DNA of 64,000 nt from Lepiota brunneoincarnata (GCA_023014365.1 JAEBUN010000022.1:434001-498000), one strand, 5' to 3'; counted from the first letter of the stretch, positions 34,196 to 45,575 are shown. Notes: generated by a model from the sequence alone, not told the origin. Numbers and translations are program-made.

Positions 34196-35111
34196 AATCC
34201 TAGGCGCAGGAAACAGTCAGATACCACAGAAATGTGAATTAGTGATATATTACACACCTATTAGTATGATTCCAAAATTTGAAGTGCGACAATGCTGCCA
34301 GTCCTTCAGGACAGCATTGAGAACTGGGTGGGTGAACCACAAGCAGGGATTCTCATGTGTGGCCCACAACACCGATTTTCCCCTTTTGGCAGTCAGCCTG
34401 TGAAAATATTCATTGAGGACCGACCACTTTCTCTAAAATTACAGTGGTCATATATCATCTGCCTAGGATCCTTGTCTGCCATCCTAGCCACTCAAACCCT
34501 TCAAAAATCATCCTCAGCCCAGGTAAAGGATTGATCTTGCTTAGGTGGCCCACTTCCTGCTTGGCTACAGTATGGGTATACCTGAAACAAGCCTTCAGCT
34601 TCATCATTTTATTGTCTCCTCATCACTTGGGAGCATCATTCTAGGAGTTCTGATATCAGCGACATCAATTTGCTCTCAGGGGCTTGCTCCCTAGGTGCCT
34701 GGCTATTTATATCACAGCCAGCCAGGTTAGTGAGTTTCCTTGCTAATGTTTATCTATTGGTTTTTATTTTATTCTTTGACTCTCCACACCTGAGTTTTCA
34801 ACCCTAATGTTCTAAAGTCCACTGCCATAGTCTTCAGGTAGTAGACTAACACTAGAATTAATTAGCTTATTCTATTCTTATCAATCTTCATTTTCTAGTT
34901 CATCATTTCTGATCTCTTTTTGTTTCTATGAGGGGGCATCCTTCCCTGAGTACCCTCTGGGATACCCCCATTTGATCCCTTAGGTTTCAATATCATCAGA
35001 ACCATTCCAAGGGGACATTCTTGTCAGGGCATTAGCTAATCCCTACATTCTTTTGTCAAGATTCACTCCCGGACCTGTTATTATGACTAGGTACCATCCA
35101 GATGACATAGG
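34196..35111. other. Gap between the transposase and LTR-E1
   Basis: AT-rich sequence without supported genes. It may include the 3' end of the DNA transposon and the flank of LTR-E1. Confidence 0.3.
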
Positions 35112-35468
35112 TGTTGCAACTTGTCCGCTTTCTAGAGCAGAGGCAAAGAAATGGGTCTTTTGTGCAGTCATGAGTATCTTAACTAATATCTTAGTTAACA
35201 CAGTATTGGATACAATGCTTGGGTACATTCATACCAGAGTCATTCTTCCATAGCCTTATCACCAATGAGTTAGTTAACATCACTTTTACTTGTCTGGGTG
35301 TTCCGGTTCTGTTTCTGAGATGTCTGCCTTCACATATTTTAGATAGTATTCTAAATCTCTTGCACCTAGTGTCTGACCATGGCCATATACTAATATTATT
35401 CAGTAACAGAGAGTTAGTTACTTTATTAGCTAGTGATTTCACAAATGAAATGATTTTGTGGTGCAACA
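35112..35468 (-). repeat. LTR-E1, 3' LTR of a TGTTG...CAACA element
   Basis: 357 bp, on the minus strand TGTTGCACCACAAAATC...AAGTTGCAACA. It is preceded there by a classic polypurine tract (AAAGAAAGGGGGAGA, 35469-35483). An inverted, truncated copy is at 54557-54896. TGTTG...CAACA ends are typical of Ty1/Copia LTRs, but no Copia domain is readable beside it. Confidence 0.75.
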
Positions 35469-36198
35469 TCTCCCCCTTTCTTTAAATGATTGTCCTCAGT
35501 CTCCAAAAGCCTCCATTTTCATCATTTTCATTGGAGTTTTATCACGCCTGTCTTTTCAGTGGTTATCAGTCACCATGACTAGTTTTTAGATTTATTATCC
35601 TTTATAGGGAATTATTGATTTCACAGCCACTCATCTTGGAACTGGCACTAGCACAGTTCCCATTGATCTGGCCTTGTAATACCAACCCTGTTCATGTGAT
35701 TATGTCTAATATTAGCCTAGGATATAGAACTCTAGGTTGTCTTTACCGGTTTTTTGTCCATCCTCATTTGTGCCTTGCCCTTGGAAATGGTATGGTAGGT
35801 CGGGCTGGCTTTTCAAATCTCATTTGATAATCACATATTTTGGTAGAGGCCACAAGTCAAGAATTTGGCAATTCCCTCCCTACTGAATGATTTTAAACTT
35901 TGATCTCTGATTTTCCAGGTATTTCCAATTCCCAGGAGTCTGTCTTAGGTAGGTGGGATTCGAATTTTGCACAGCTGGGTCCATGTGCAATCAATTACCA
36001 ATACATGTAGCTTGGTTTGCCTCTCCACTAATGCCTGGTCACTTTCTCTTCCTTTGCCACCTGGACATCTGAGCCTTAGAAGACCCTGCAATGACTGTGT
36101 TACATTGATTCTCTAAGATTCACTCCACAGTTCTACATACCTGGCTTAGCTTGGTCAGGCAATATTAGGATGGGATCAATCGCCATAGGTGTGTGAGG
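35469..36198 (-). other. 3' internal remnant belonging to LTR-E1
   Basis: Lies on the internal side of the LTR-E1 polypurine tract. The minus strand near the tract reads MKMEAFGD-stop-GQSFKERG-like codons, which could be the end of a pol frame. No domain is recognised. Its right side is cut by the KH element. Confidence 0.3.
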
Positions 36199-36509
36199 TG
36201 TTAGGGGAAGTAAGAGCACCGGAACCAAGTTGATATTTGGGTGGCGAATACAATCGACACCCACACTACTTATATACATAGAGGCCTGCGCACAGACCGG
36301 GTAGCCAAACACTACGTAGCTACTAGAACATAACGTACGCAAGCAATATACAAACAACGTCAGTCGCACGTGGGTTAGACTCGGGGATGGGGGTGGCCGA
36401 AGGCCGAGGCCGGGCTTAGGCATCGGGCATCGGCTAGAGAGGCCGAGCACGGATACCCAACCACAGACCCCTAGACGTACCTTGCGTAAGGGGATATAGT
36501 CCCCTTACA
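36199..36509 (-). repeat. 3' LTR of the KH element
   Basis: 311 bp with inverted ends TGTTAGGGG / CCCCTTACA (plus strand). Its first 68 bp recur exactly at 37791-37858. Confidence 0.75.
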
Positions 36510-36557
36510 CCAGCCCCCTCTTAAGAGTCGATGACCCGACGACTCGGTTCCTTCGTC

Positions 36558-37709
36558 CTAAGCAGCACGAGCCCAGCGACCATCCACGAGCCGAATGACA
36601 AGCCCATCCGCCAGAAGGGAACGGGCATAGTCGAGACGGGCCGGGTAGGCGACAGGCGGAAGTCCCTGGCCCCAGGTCGAGATGACACTGTCGACCTCCA
36701 TCGGGGTCAAGGCCGGGGTAGGGGTAGCGCTTCCCATCCGGACTGATGGGACTCCGGGAGTAGACGCACCGGAGGGGGTAGAGATGGGCATAGGGGAGCC
36801 GCGCGACGGTTGCCGAGAAACCGCGGGCGAGCGCATAGGGGTGGGAGTAGGTGCGGCCGTACGCATAGTAGTCGATGGGATGCCGGCCGGGGTAGAGATC
36901 ATGGGGGGAGTGGGAGCGACAGAAGAGGCCTGCGAGGAAGACCGTGCACCCGGATGCGCCCAGTCAGGGACCGGGGTAGCAGAGCCAGAGGCAGTGGGAT
37001 CCACACGAGCTGGAGCGGGAGCCTGCGCTGCTGCAGGAGCGGACGGTCTGGGGGCCGCTGGGGCGGGGCCGGAAGCCGCCGTTGTCTTCTCCTTCTTCGT
37101 CTTGGGAAGGTGGACGTGCTTGCGCGCAATCCGCTTACCTAATACCACAAGGGCATCACCGAGTTGCTGCTCGGTCCCCCTGATAGAGACATGGCGCTCG
37201 TCGGCACCATCCGTGGCCACAGAATAGACCCGGAGGTGAGCGCCACTAATGTCGGCGACCTGTTTAAGGCCGCGGCCGCCGCGACCAACCACGTGCCCAC
37301 CCATGTCGTCGGCGATGACAAGGGTGGCCTGATAGCGATCGGCCTCGTCGTCCCGTGGGTAGTGAGCCGACAGCGGGAGGGCGGTAGAGGTGCCTTTTAC
37401 CACGGGGCGAGTGGGGCCCGGGCGGTTAGAAGTGCGTGGGACATCCGCGGAGATCCGCGAGCGACCCTTCTGGGTAGTAGCTGCTTGGATGACAGCTGGA
37501 GTAGGACCGGCAGCAGCCGTCGAGGTGCGATCCTCAAGGGTGCGCAGGCGGGATGAGAGCGAACCGATCGAGCGGTTAAGCTCGCCGATCCGGGCCAGTA
37601 AGGCCTGAGTATCCTCGCCTGAACGCGAGGGTCCTGCCGAGGCAGGGGCCATTGTCGGTAGGGCGGGCACAGTCGCTTTCTGTTTGCCTGAGGACTTTCG
37701 GCGGGGCAT
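36558..37709 (-). CDS. KH-domain gag-like protein of the LTR element
   Basis: 383 residues, intact, ATG at 37709. Residues ~25-60 form a short coiled coil (ALLARIGELNRSIGSLSSRL). Residues ~125-200 match a K-homology RNA-binding domain: a first strand TLVIADDMGGHVVGRGGRGL with the GxxG loop as GRGG, then KQVADISGAHLRVYS, a strand ERHVSIRGTEQQLG and a final helix ALVVLGKRIARK. A basic patch (KTKKEK) and a long Pro/Ala/Ser-rich linker follow. The tail DYARSLLADGLVIRLVDGRWARAA is unusual and ordered-looking. Flanked by LTRs and placed where gag sits, it probably coats the element RNA, using KH rather than a zinc knuckle. Cellular origin of the gene is possible. Confidence 0.72.
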   Translation of the reverse strand: MPRRKSSGKQKATVPALPTMAPASAGPSRSGEDTQALLARIGELNRSIGSLSSRLRTLEDRTSTAAAGPTPAVIQAATTQKGRSRISADVPRTSNRPGPTRPVVKGTSTALPLSAHYPRDDEADRYQATLVIADDMGGHVVGRGGRGLKQVADISGAHLRVYSVATDGADERHVSIRGTEQQLGDALVVLGKRIARKHVHLPKTKKEKTTAASGPAPAAPRPSAPAAAQAPAPARVDPTASGSATPVPDWAHPGARSSSQASSVAPTPPMISTPAGIPSTTMRTAAPTPTPMRSPAVSRQPSRGSPMPISTPSGASTPGVPSVRMGSATPTPALTPMEVDSVISTWGQGLPPVAYPARLDYARSLLADGLVIRLVDGRWARAA

Positions 37710-37790
37710 ACTAGCGTTAGAGCTGAGAAGACAGGGTAGGTGGGGTGCAGAGGGCTAGATTGGCGAGTCTGCGTAGAGACCCAAATATTC

Positions 37791-37858
37791 TGTTAGGGGA
37801 AGTAAGAGCACCGGAACCAAGTTGATATTTGGGTGGCGAATACAATCGACACCCACAC
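37791..37858 (-). repeat. Truncated 5' LTR of the KH element
   Basis: 68 bp identical to 36199-36266. The remaining ~240 bp of the LTR are absent beyond 37858. Confidence 0.75.
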
Positions 37859-37978
37859 GGAATGAGGTGGGCACTGGGGAAGATCCAGTGCTTGTTCAGG
37901 TGGAATAAGTGCTGGCTGGGATGGTTGGTGATAAACCTGAGGCACATGGTGTAATATTGACTGGACTGGAACTGAATA

Positions 37979-39448
37979 TTAGGGGTCACCATCTGCTGGA
38001 CCATTCGACGGCACCATTGGTGAAAACCCACTGGCCACTAGAGCATCCATGAGTGGCTGAGTTAAAGTCACCATGCTTGGTGTGATTTCCTTGGCCCTCC
38101 CAGGCAATGTAACTGCACCATTGAGATCAGCTGGCACATTGTTGCCTGAAGCATTTACCCATGCTTGTTTGCTGCAGTGCTTCGCCAGTTCACCAATCCT
38201 ATTGGCCACTGCCCCACTTGTTTGCGATGACCTTGCTAGATGATATTGTCCCCTGTCATGATATGCATGGAAGGTGAATGTGTCGGTGGCCCCATGTCTC
38301 CTTTGCCATGCAATAATGTGTTCAAAAAAACGTTGGATCTTGGCTTTTTGCATATTCTGAGGATCATGGAGCTGAAGATTCTTGGGAATAAATCTGCTAT
38401 GTATCATCTTTGCCTGAGATTCTCCAAGAATTTTGAATGGCACATAGTTTGTCTTGTAGCCAGTGGCCAAGCCTGTTGAGAATGCCATGAGCTTTCCAAT
38501 GTGGTGGAAGACACAGTGAACGCACTGTAATGTAGTGTCATGTATTGCCACATCAACCCCTCAAGTGCTTGTTTCATCATTCCCCTGACATCCACGTTTG
38601 TTAGGATAGTGGGTACACCATCTTCATTTACCTCAACAATTGGGTTTGCTGCAGGTGCCGTGGCCACCAGCAATACGGCCAAATATTCCTTTTGCTGGTG
38701 GAGTTCCCCAATGTAAGCTGCAAACTCTGTTTGCAACGCATTCACCAAGGGATACTTTGTCTCAGTGAATGATGCCACTCTAATACCCATATTCTCTGCC
38801 ATCTCATCAAAACTAACATTGGTCTTTAGTATTGCCAATTTCTAAGCAAACCTGTCACTCACACACCCATTATCATCTTTCCATCTGTCCCAACATATGC
38901 AAAGTACATCATTGTGACAAGTCCCATTTCTAGCCAGCATTTGCGGGACCACTCCTTCATACACCTCTCTGAATGTTCCATTGCAACCCTATTACCCCAT
39001 GTCAACTTCCAAGAAACAATGAAAACTTGTGGCTTTCCAAATTCTGTGGACATACCTTCTTTTATGCTCAGGCTCATTCCCATTGGACTTGTATGATTTA
39101 ATATACACTGCAATCACCCCCTTTTCCAACTCATCCATGCATTCGTACACATGCTTGGTTGCCTGAGTATGAGTTTGAAAATATTCCTTTGATCCCGGAT
39201 TCAGTTCATCCACATTCAAGAGAGCTTTCATCTCCTCTTCAACCACTCCTTTGTGAGTGATCCAGACTGCTGTATTTCAGTTTATTGTGAGTCCAGTTCT
39301 TAGTGTTTGGACAGTGAGATATGGCTGCCAATTATTTGCAAGCCATTTCCCCAATGCCTGTTATGCAAATGCATCATAAAAACTGTTCTGAGTGTACTAA
39401 GTCAACACTTACATTAACACGCCAGTCCACCTCATCCCCTGCTATCGG
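37979..39448 (-). pseudogene. Uncharacterised Agaricomycete gene, 3' part (split by Gypsy-2)
   Basis: Continues the exon interrupted at 53776. After the duplicated 4 bp it reads IAGDEVDWRVN, a 55-bp GTAAGT...CAG intron (39358-39412), then ALGKWLANNWQPYLTVQTLR, one TGA (CGA expected) and a helical segment (EEEMKALLNVDELNPGSKEY). Later exons include an Ala/Leu-rich piece (38838-38530, VDVRGMMKQALEGLMWQYM) and a final one (38551-37979: NYVPFKILGESQAKM, RRHGATDTFTFHAYH) ending in TAA at 37979. The layout recalls hypothetical proteins that occur in high copy in mushroom genomes. I do not know its function. Exon joins between 39065 and 38840 are unclear. Confidence 0.5.
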
Positions 39449-41169
39449 TGAAAAGGTGGAAACGTTCATGGATTTTTAATATGGATAGAGGGCTTGTTTT
39501 CACTAAGCTTAGCCGAAATTCAATAAGCTTAAGCTAATACAAGTGATATGAGATAGATAATGAACAGTTTTGTCTTTTAGGGTGTTCTGGGGGTGCATTC
39601 TGACAGTGAAATTCAAGAGAGTAGCTTTTTAGAGGTTAACAAACAGCCATTGAAGTTATCTTAGCTGTACAGTGCAACAATGAAAGGACAATCCCTGTCA
39701 ATTCAAAGTGCAGGGTCTCTGGTCTCTGGTCTCTGGTCTCTGAACTCTGTTCTCTGTCTCTGTCTCTGTCTCTAGCACTCTGGAACTCTAAACTCTGGAC
39801 TCTGTTCTCTGTCTCTGTCTCTGGGTTGGTTGATGACTGAAGAAATCACACTTAATGATGCACACTAAATAGTCCTTTGAAACCATTCTTGATCACAGCT
39901 TGCAGACTTGCATGTGGAAGCCAGGGTGAGACCTCTCTCTTCTCCACAAACTGTTACCCGGGTTAGGGGTTCACTCTTGAGTAGCATGGGGTTCGACACA
40001 GGATGTCTATACAGACTTGGTCCTGTCCTACTGAGCATGACTTGGAGACGACGGAGCACTATAAGTCCAGCCAGTTGTGGCAAAGAGGTATAGGAGGCAA
40101 GAACTTTATAACACTAAGATAAGGATACAAGGATATGATACAGTATCCTTATATACTACTATGTGTGGCTGTGCTCCTACTATATATATCTGGACCCAGG
40201 TAAGTGAGTCATATTCTTATCTATCTGAGTATAGATTGTTCTGATGGTACTTCTGATGGTTTCAGGATGACAGGTCTTCTATCTATTTATATACTTTGGG
40301 TGCTTCTGATAAGAGTTCCTTCCGGTGAGGCTTCTGATAAGGGGGTTTAAGGGGACTTCTGATAACACAAACAAGCACAATCGTATTTATATTGTTTAGA
40401 TACATACAAGAGATAGTAAATATGAATTAGAAAACAATAAGCTTAATTGTTACAGGTACTGCAGAATATTTTGGAAGGTTTGGCAGCATTTCTACCTTGC
40501 CCTGGGTTATGGGTTTTTCTCTGATTGACAAATAGCAATCCAGCCAGATGTGTTCCATGCTTGTCTGCATTATTCTGTGTCCATGCAAGCACATTAAGCC
40601 TCCAGATCAATTATGATCAGAATGTATGGCATATGGACAATCCCTTGATCCGTTGTAATTAATCTCAGTCAGGCAATATGCTGAGGTGCCAGGACCCACA
40701 AAGCACTTGTTAATTATGAGTCTTTGATATGTCTAGGGTTTTGGGCATCAGGTGTTGCCTCCTGAACATTGGATGTTCTGTTCTGTGGTCCAGTCATCAT
40801 TATTGGGCTCGCTATGGGCGTAATACACCTGCGACAGCTGCTATGTACATTCTTTAGGTTCCAACAAATCCGAGTTCATCAGAAAACTGCTTGTAAGGTC
40901 CCTGGATGTGACCGGAGTATACTTGATAGGCTATGTAGAGTCCAGAATCCCTCTGGAGAGCGTTCTGATAGCTTGGTTCACTAAGCTTAGTGATAATGAA
41001 CTGGTTTGAACACTTCTGAGGCTCGAATATCCTCAGTTCAGTCGAACTGGCTACTATGGGACATAGTACCAATCCTCTATAGGGTTCTTTAATGATATAG
41101 CCAATGATTCTATGTAGAGAATCATTCTGGAGTATGGAATTCATGTATAGGCGTGAAATTGGCGTATCA
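39449..41169 (-). repeat. LTR-A3, 3' LTR of Gypsy-2 (contains LTR-B2)
   Basis: 1721 bp because it contains the 426-bp solo LTR-B2 plus a duplicated CAAAC. Without these it is about 1290 bp and nearly identical to LTR-A4. TAAGCTTA occurs at 39504, 39524, 40438 and 40982. The LTR reading frame is at 41144-40854. Confidence 0.88.
39952..40377 (+). repeat. Solo LTR-B2 inserted in LTR-A3
   Basis: 426 bp, TGTTACCCGGGTTAGG...TTCTGATAACA, flanked by the perfect 5-bp duplication CAAAC (39947-39951 and 40378-40382). LTR-A4 shows the uninterrupted sequence at the same place. Confidence 0.92.
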
Positions 41170-41182
41170 TCTCCCCCTAACC
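41170..41182 (-). other. Polypurine tract of Gypsy-2
   Basis: On the minus strand GGTTAGGGGGAGA immediately precedes the LTR start TGATACGCC, fixing 39449-41169 as the 3' LTR. Confidence 0.8.
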
Positions 41183-41496
41183 AATTGCTGACTGTCCTCA
41201 GTCATTATCTCCTTCAAATTTGCAGTATCTGAGTCTCTCTAATGTGCTCTATGTTCTAGAATGTTCACCAGCTTCGAGAGTAGCATACTTTCACTAAGCT
41301 TATTCCAAAATGATGTCATGTCACTGAGTTTAACTGTATAGATCAACTTCTTGTTGCTATAGCCTACATTTTTATCTTGTTATTGGGTCTTTTAAAAGTC
41401 CCAAGGTCTCATTTCCTCTCTTTCGTTCTCCCTCTCACTTCTCACTTGTCTATTTTCATCTCAACTTTCAGTCTTCTATGCCCACCCACAGCAACA

Positions 41497-43526
41497 ATGG
41501 ACAGAAACCTGCACAGCAACAAGAGAGCTCCTCATGATGAAGATTCAGATTCTTCCTCTAGTAAGCAACATTCATTTTACTGTTGTCCTTGTCTTGCTAA
41601 CACTGCCTTCAGACTACACTGAGCCAAGGAGCACTCTTATGGCTCCAGGAAACACGTCTTCTCCTTCAATTGTGCAATGTACGTTGCATTTTTCCCCCAT
41701 TCTCATTGTCATCACTCATGTTTTCTCTGCTTTTAAGTCTCACTATTCACCTACCAGTGCGTCACAACCTCCTGCCTCAATGGGAACCACCAGCACTGCA
41801 TACTAGGAGGGCTAGAGGAGGGCAAGGAGCTCGAGGAGCTTGTGGAAATTGTCAGGTGGGTGTGGCAAGGGCCCCTCCTCCACCATACTCTCCACCCTGT
41901 GAACCAACTCCTCTGCCGGCCTCTCCCTTGGCTGTTCCAGTGCCAAGACACGTGATTTCCATTGCATTGTTGTGCAATCCAACTGACAAGTGCTCTGCCA
42001 GATTTTCCACAGAATCCTTGTCAGGTATCTCCATTGGCAGGCCCTCTGGTGGATTATCCACAGAGGCTTCGTTCAATTCAATGTCGCTGCCCCCTCTCGC
42101 CATCTCTCTGCGCACCCTGGATGGGGAAGACTTGCTGGTGCTCCCTCCCCTGGGTATTGCATCAGGTTTGGAGGTGCTGGGCCCTTCAACAAACTGGCCT
42201 TCTTCCCCTGTACTCTCTTCTGCTACTTCAACATGTAAGCTTAGTTGTTTTCACGATATATTTGTTCTTTCCACTGACTTCTGCTTTAGTGCGTATACCA
42301 GCTGCCCTTAAAGGCAAACAGAAGGCGAAATCATTGACGCTGCCCCCTCTCCCCTTATTCCTGGTGGGTTCTAACTTGTCATCACATTCTCCAGTCCCTG
42401 AGGTCTCTCAAGCTGACCTCTTTAAAATCTTTAGCTGGTCCTCTTCTCTGGATGGGCAACATGTGCTGGCTTCACCTAGGTGCCCAACACCATCACCACC
42501 TTGCTTGGCTGGCACTCCAGTCGGGTCTCCTGCAAGTGCCGTGGAGATTTTACCTTCTCCAGATTTGGAGCTCCTTCTGGAGCCTTTGCCTGCCCCTCAA
42601 GAACCAACTTTTGTTTTTCAAGACACGTTCTTAGCTTCTCCGACCCCCATCTTTTCTTGTTTGCCTAGCCCAGTGGTTCCAGAGATCCCTCAAGAGTCTC
42701 CTCATGCTGGCCCATTGCATCAAAAATGCATCCTTTCATCCAAGAAGAGTTCCAACACGCAGATGAAGAAATACGTTCCCCAAGTTCGCATTCGATGCTC
42801 TGAGGCCACCATTATTCAGGACCATGGATACTGCCACCCAGTCCCACTCTTTTGTGAGGACTTTCCTAGGCTGCTGGCAGCTAGCCAGCTTTCAGTACAT
42901 TCTCCAAGTTTTTTCATGTTTCCTTACTGAAGGTTTTGACATCTACCCCAGTATGTGCCACCTCGGTCTTGGTGTCCTTTCTGCACTGCTCGTAAGTTGG
43001 AGTGTGAGCCTCTGGGCAAGGGTAAGAAGTGTTGCAGCTGCGACCTCTATAATTACCCCTGCACCTTCGCAGACCATCTGCAAGTCTCAGCTGGCATTGC
43101 AAACACCCTAGTCATGTCTTCACTGACCAGTGAATACTGTAAGTTTCTCTGTTCACTATTTTTCTCTTTTCTTATTCTCTTTATTTTCTAGATCTGGCCA
43201 CTTTCATGCATGTTGTGTCCTCCAGCTTGGTCAGCTGGGAGGCAAACCATGTCACTTACAAGGCTTCGGCATTTCACCACCATCAGGTGGTTTATCAGTT
43301 CATCCAGGAAATGCAAGCTACCAGGATGGCCTTGGAAGGTAACGACGTGGCATTTGTCAAGATGGGGATGGCCAACTCCATTGAAGACATTGAGGCATTC
43401 TTTGAGTTTGCCAACAACTTTCCGGGAGTCCCAACATACAAAGAATTTGAGAAGCTCAAATCACTTCTCTTCCTTGCTTTCCCAATGACTCAGGATCTGG
43501 AGTCTATCTTGGAGGACTTAAACTAG
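41497..43526 (+). pseudogene. Antisense accessory gene 1 of Gypsy-2: Zn(II)2Cys6-spaced protein
   Basis: Multi-exon plus-strand gene opposite to pol. The start may be 41497 (MDRNLHSNKRAPHDEDSDSS, then donor at 41561). Middle exons near 41640-41690 and 41760-42234 are Pro/Ser-rich. The main exon is 42290-43138 and the last 43192-43526 (53-bp intron). In the main exon two TGAs (42928, 42937; CGA expected) precede PPRSWCPFCTARKLEC. From 42973 the cysteines are spaced C-x2-C-x6-C-x8-C-x2-C-x6-C with an extra Cys after the fourth, as in the Gypsy-1 antisense gene. The C-terminal exon is helical (YQFIQEMQATRMALEG, ending LESILEDLN, stop 43524). A TTTTAAAAG box and a CT-rich leader precede it. Likely a DNA-binding regulator; exact 5' exon joins are uncertain. 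Confidence 0.65.
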
Positions 43527-44124
43527 CCGCTCCCCTTTTATACCTTTATCTCTTGAATGTAACATCCTATTTTGTCCTGTAGATACATTCACAATTAAAG
43601 ATTCTTGTCTCTTGGTATCTTTCTGAGTTAAGCTTGAGGCCTTTCTGAAGACCCTGGGCTAAGCTAAGGCTTCCAGCTGCTTATATGCTCATTAGATATT
43701 TCTCTGATACTTCTGTGATGCCTATTGACCCCTCAACATGCCATGATCTGCAACGCATAGCAACCCAGCTCATCCACTCCGGTTTCCTTACAAGCCCAAA
43801 CCAGCCTGTCCATGATGTTCAGAAAAGCTCTTCATGAAAAAGCTTGCGTCAAACTGTCAAACTGAAGCACCCCTTGGGACCCATCTCCCCCCAGCCAAAT
43901 TGAAATTGGTGCCCTCACCGTTCCATCAGAATCCCTGTGCACACTGATAACCACAAGACCCTGGCAACATGTTACCGAATAAGGCAACTGTGGTTCAGCA
44001 AGTCTGTTGAAGGCTGGCTACTCAAGATTACAGGTTCCCTAGGCCTCCCAGGTCATAAGCTTAGGGTGGAGGGTGCTTTTCATCCACTTGTTATGATTCA
44101 TCATCACTGCCAACGGCCTTTTCT

Positions 44125-44130
44125 TATAAA
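44125..44130 (+). promoter_or_regulatory. TATA box of the second Gypsy-2 antisense gene
   Basis: TATAAA within TTCTTATAAAAGTGAGG, 52 bp upstream of the ATG at 44177. The spacing is nearly the same as for the Gypsy-1 antisense gene. Confidence 0.55.
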
Positions 44131-44176
44131 AGTGAGGGAGCAATGTCTCATTCTAGTAGCCACCCTTCGCAAGAAA

Positions 44177-45499
44177 ATGGCTTCTTCTATCCCCCATCTC
44201 CAGGTTGAGCTTGACGATCTCATCAGCAATGCCAAAGGTTGTCTTCAGCACCTGCAAAACGGCCAAGTTGCTTGTCCCCTCGTTGAGAAGGCTCTCCTTG
44301 TGTTCGACGCCCCTGGGGTATGTCTACTCTTTCCATGCTTCTCTCGCTGTTTCTCAATCATTTCTAGTCTGCTTATATTGAAGCATTATCAGAGGATAAT
44401 GAGGCTATCAGACTTCATGTCAACCAGGACTATGTCTTCCATATCCGCAAGCTCTATGAAATTTACCAAAACAACTACCATTTGTCTTATGAGATGCCCA
44501 TGATCTATAAGGCGCTCTCTGAATGCTGTAGCCACATTAATCGCATTTGTTCTGAAGAATCCCACAAATCCAGGACCAAAGAGGCTCAGAACCCATTGTC
44601 CTTTGCCGAAGGCTCTGCTGTCCCCAAGCACATAAGCTTAGCATTCTTTTGGCTCCAATCAGCTTCTCATGTATAAGCTTAGCCTCACAAAGGTCGCAAG
44701 GCCCCTATCTCTGCTGCTGTTGTGGTAGACACCAATACCAAGCTTGCTGAGAGTATGAACAGTGCCTCCAACTCCTGAGCAACTGGTGCTGACACGGTAA
44801 TCTAGCTGCTTCTCAACCCATAACATTGGCTGAGATCATCGCTCACCTTTAGGACATGATGGTCAATGAGGAGGTTTCTCAAGCTATTGTCGAAGAGGTT
44901 TGTGTAGTTTCGCCTCATTGCAAGCATCATTTGTCTACCTCCGATGTGGTGCGCCAGCTCCACTCCCCCTAACCACTGATTCTGACTCCCTCCCTCTTTA
45001 GAAGACCATCAAAAAGTCCTCATTGTCTAAAGGCACCATCCATCTTCTTCCCTATTGTCAAGTTCCCAATATGAACACTAAACACTGCTGTTATGCCCAG
45101 GCTGAACAGGTTCTAGCCAAAGCCAATGCCAATACTGCCAAGTGTGCCCATACCAAGTCTGTTTCCAATGAGTGCACCTTTGCAGGCTTATCCAGTGGGC
45201 AATTTCTCACTTCTATTCACTAAGCTTAACGGTTCTGACACTTATCCTGGGCAGCTCGTTTGCTCCAGGAACTCCAAAACCTCCTGTCTCACTCTCGCAA
45301 CAAGTATGAGTCCAAATCTTGTGGTGATGATGCTTGGTCAGTCAAATGCAACCTCAATTCGCTCAGCTGGGACTTCATCAAGGCTATTCCCTCGCTCGAA
45401 GCCAACTTAAAGAGGTTCCAATTCCTCATTCAAGAGCACATCCATCTCAAAAGCCTTTTGTGCAACCTTTCCAATTTGGACAAGTCCTCCCCCACTTAA
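44177..45499 (+). pseudogene. Antisense accessory gene 2 of Gypsy-2, unknown helical protein
   Basis: Starts MASSIPHLQVELDDLISNAK at 44177. GTATGT near 44317 and TTTCTAG near 44369 bound the first intron. The next exon reads AYIEALSEDNEAIRLHVNQD, FHIRKLYEIYQNNYHLSYEM and CCSHINRIC, up to about 44630. A third intron appears to end in the palindrome-containing acceptor TATAAGCTTAG at 44682. Further exons carry one TGA (CGA expected), a Cys-containing segment (KHCCYAQAEQVLAKANA), and a final exon ending at 45499, whose TAA stop lies in a TAAGCTTA. No family is recognised. High helix content suggests a structural or partner protein. Exon joins are provisional. Confidence 0.5.
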
Positions 45500-45575
45500 G
45501 CTTAACACTTTTACAGTCCCCAGGATAGTTTTCCTTCAATAAGTAGATAGTTCTGTCAACAATATCAGGTTTTTT

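Larger units (their letters stand above)
36199..37858 (-). mobile_element. Small GC-rich LTR element encoding only a KH-domain protein
   Basis: A 311-bp LTR (36199-36509; TGTAAGGGG...CCCCTAACA on the minus strand) is separated by a polypurine tract (AAGAGGGGGCTGG) from a single minus-strand gene. The opposite end carries the last 68 bp of the same LTR (37791-37858, identical to 36199-36266). The rest of the 5' LTR is missing. No protease, RT, RNase H or integrase is present, so it would depend on another element. It is much richer in G+C and CpG than its surroundings and lacks decay stops, suggesting recent arrival. Confidence 0.75.

Noticed and set aside
36682..37556. Long plus-strand frames opposite the KH protein
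   Set aside because: Shadows of a GC-rich gene. The minus strand alone has a recognisable domain and a full-length frame.
43012..43065. gag-type CCHC knuckle reading of the Gypsy-2 cysteine cluster
   Set aside because: No Gly-His pair or CCHC spacing; six cysteines fit Zn(II)2Cys6 spacing instead.
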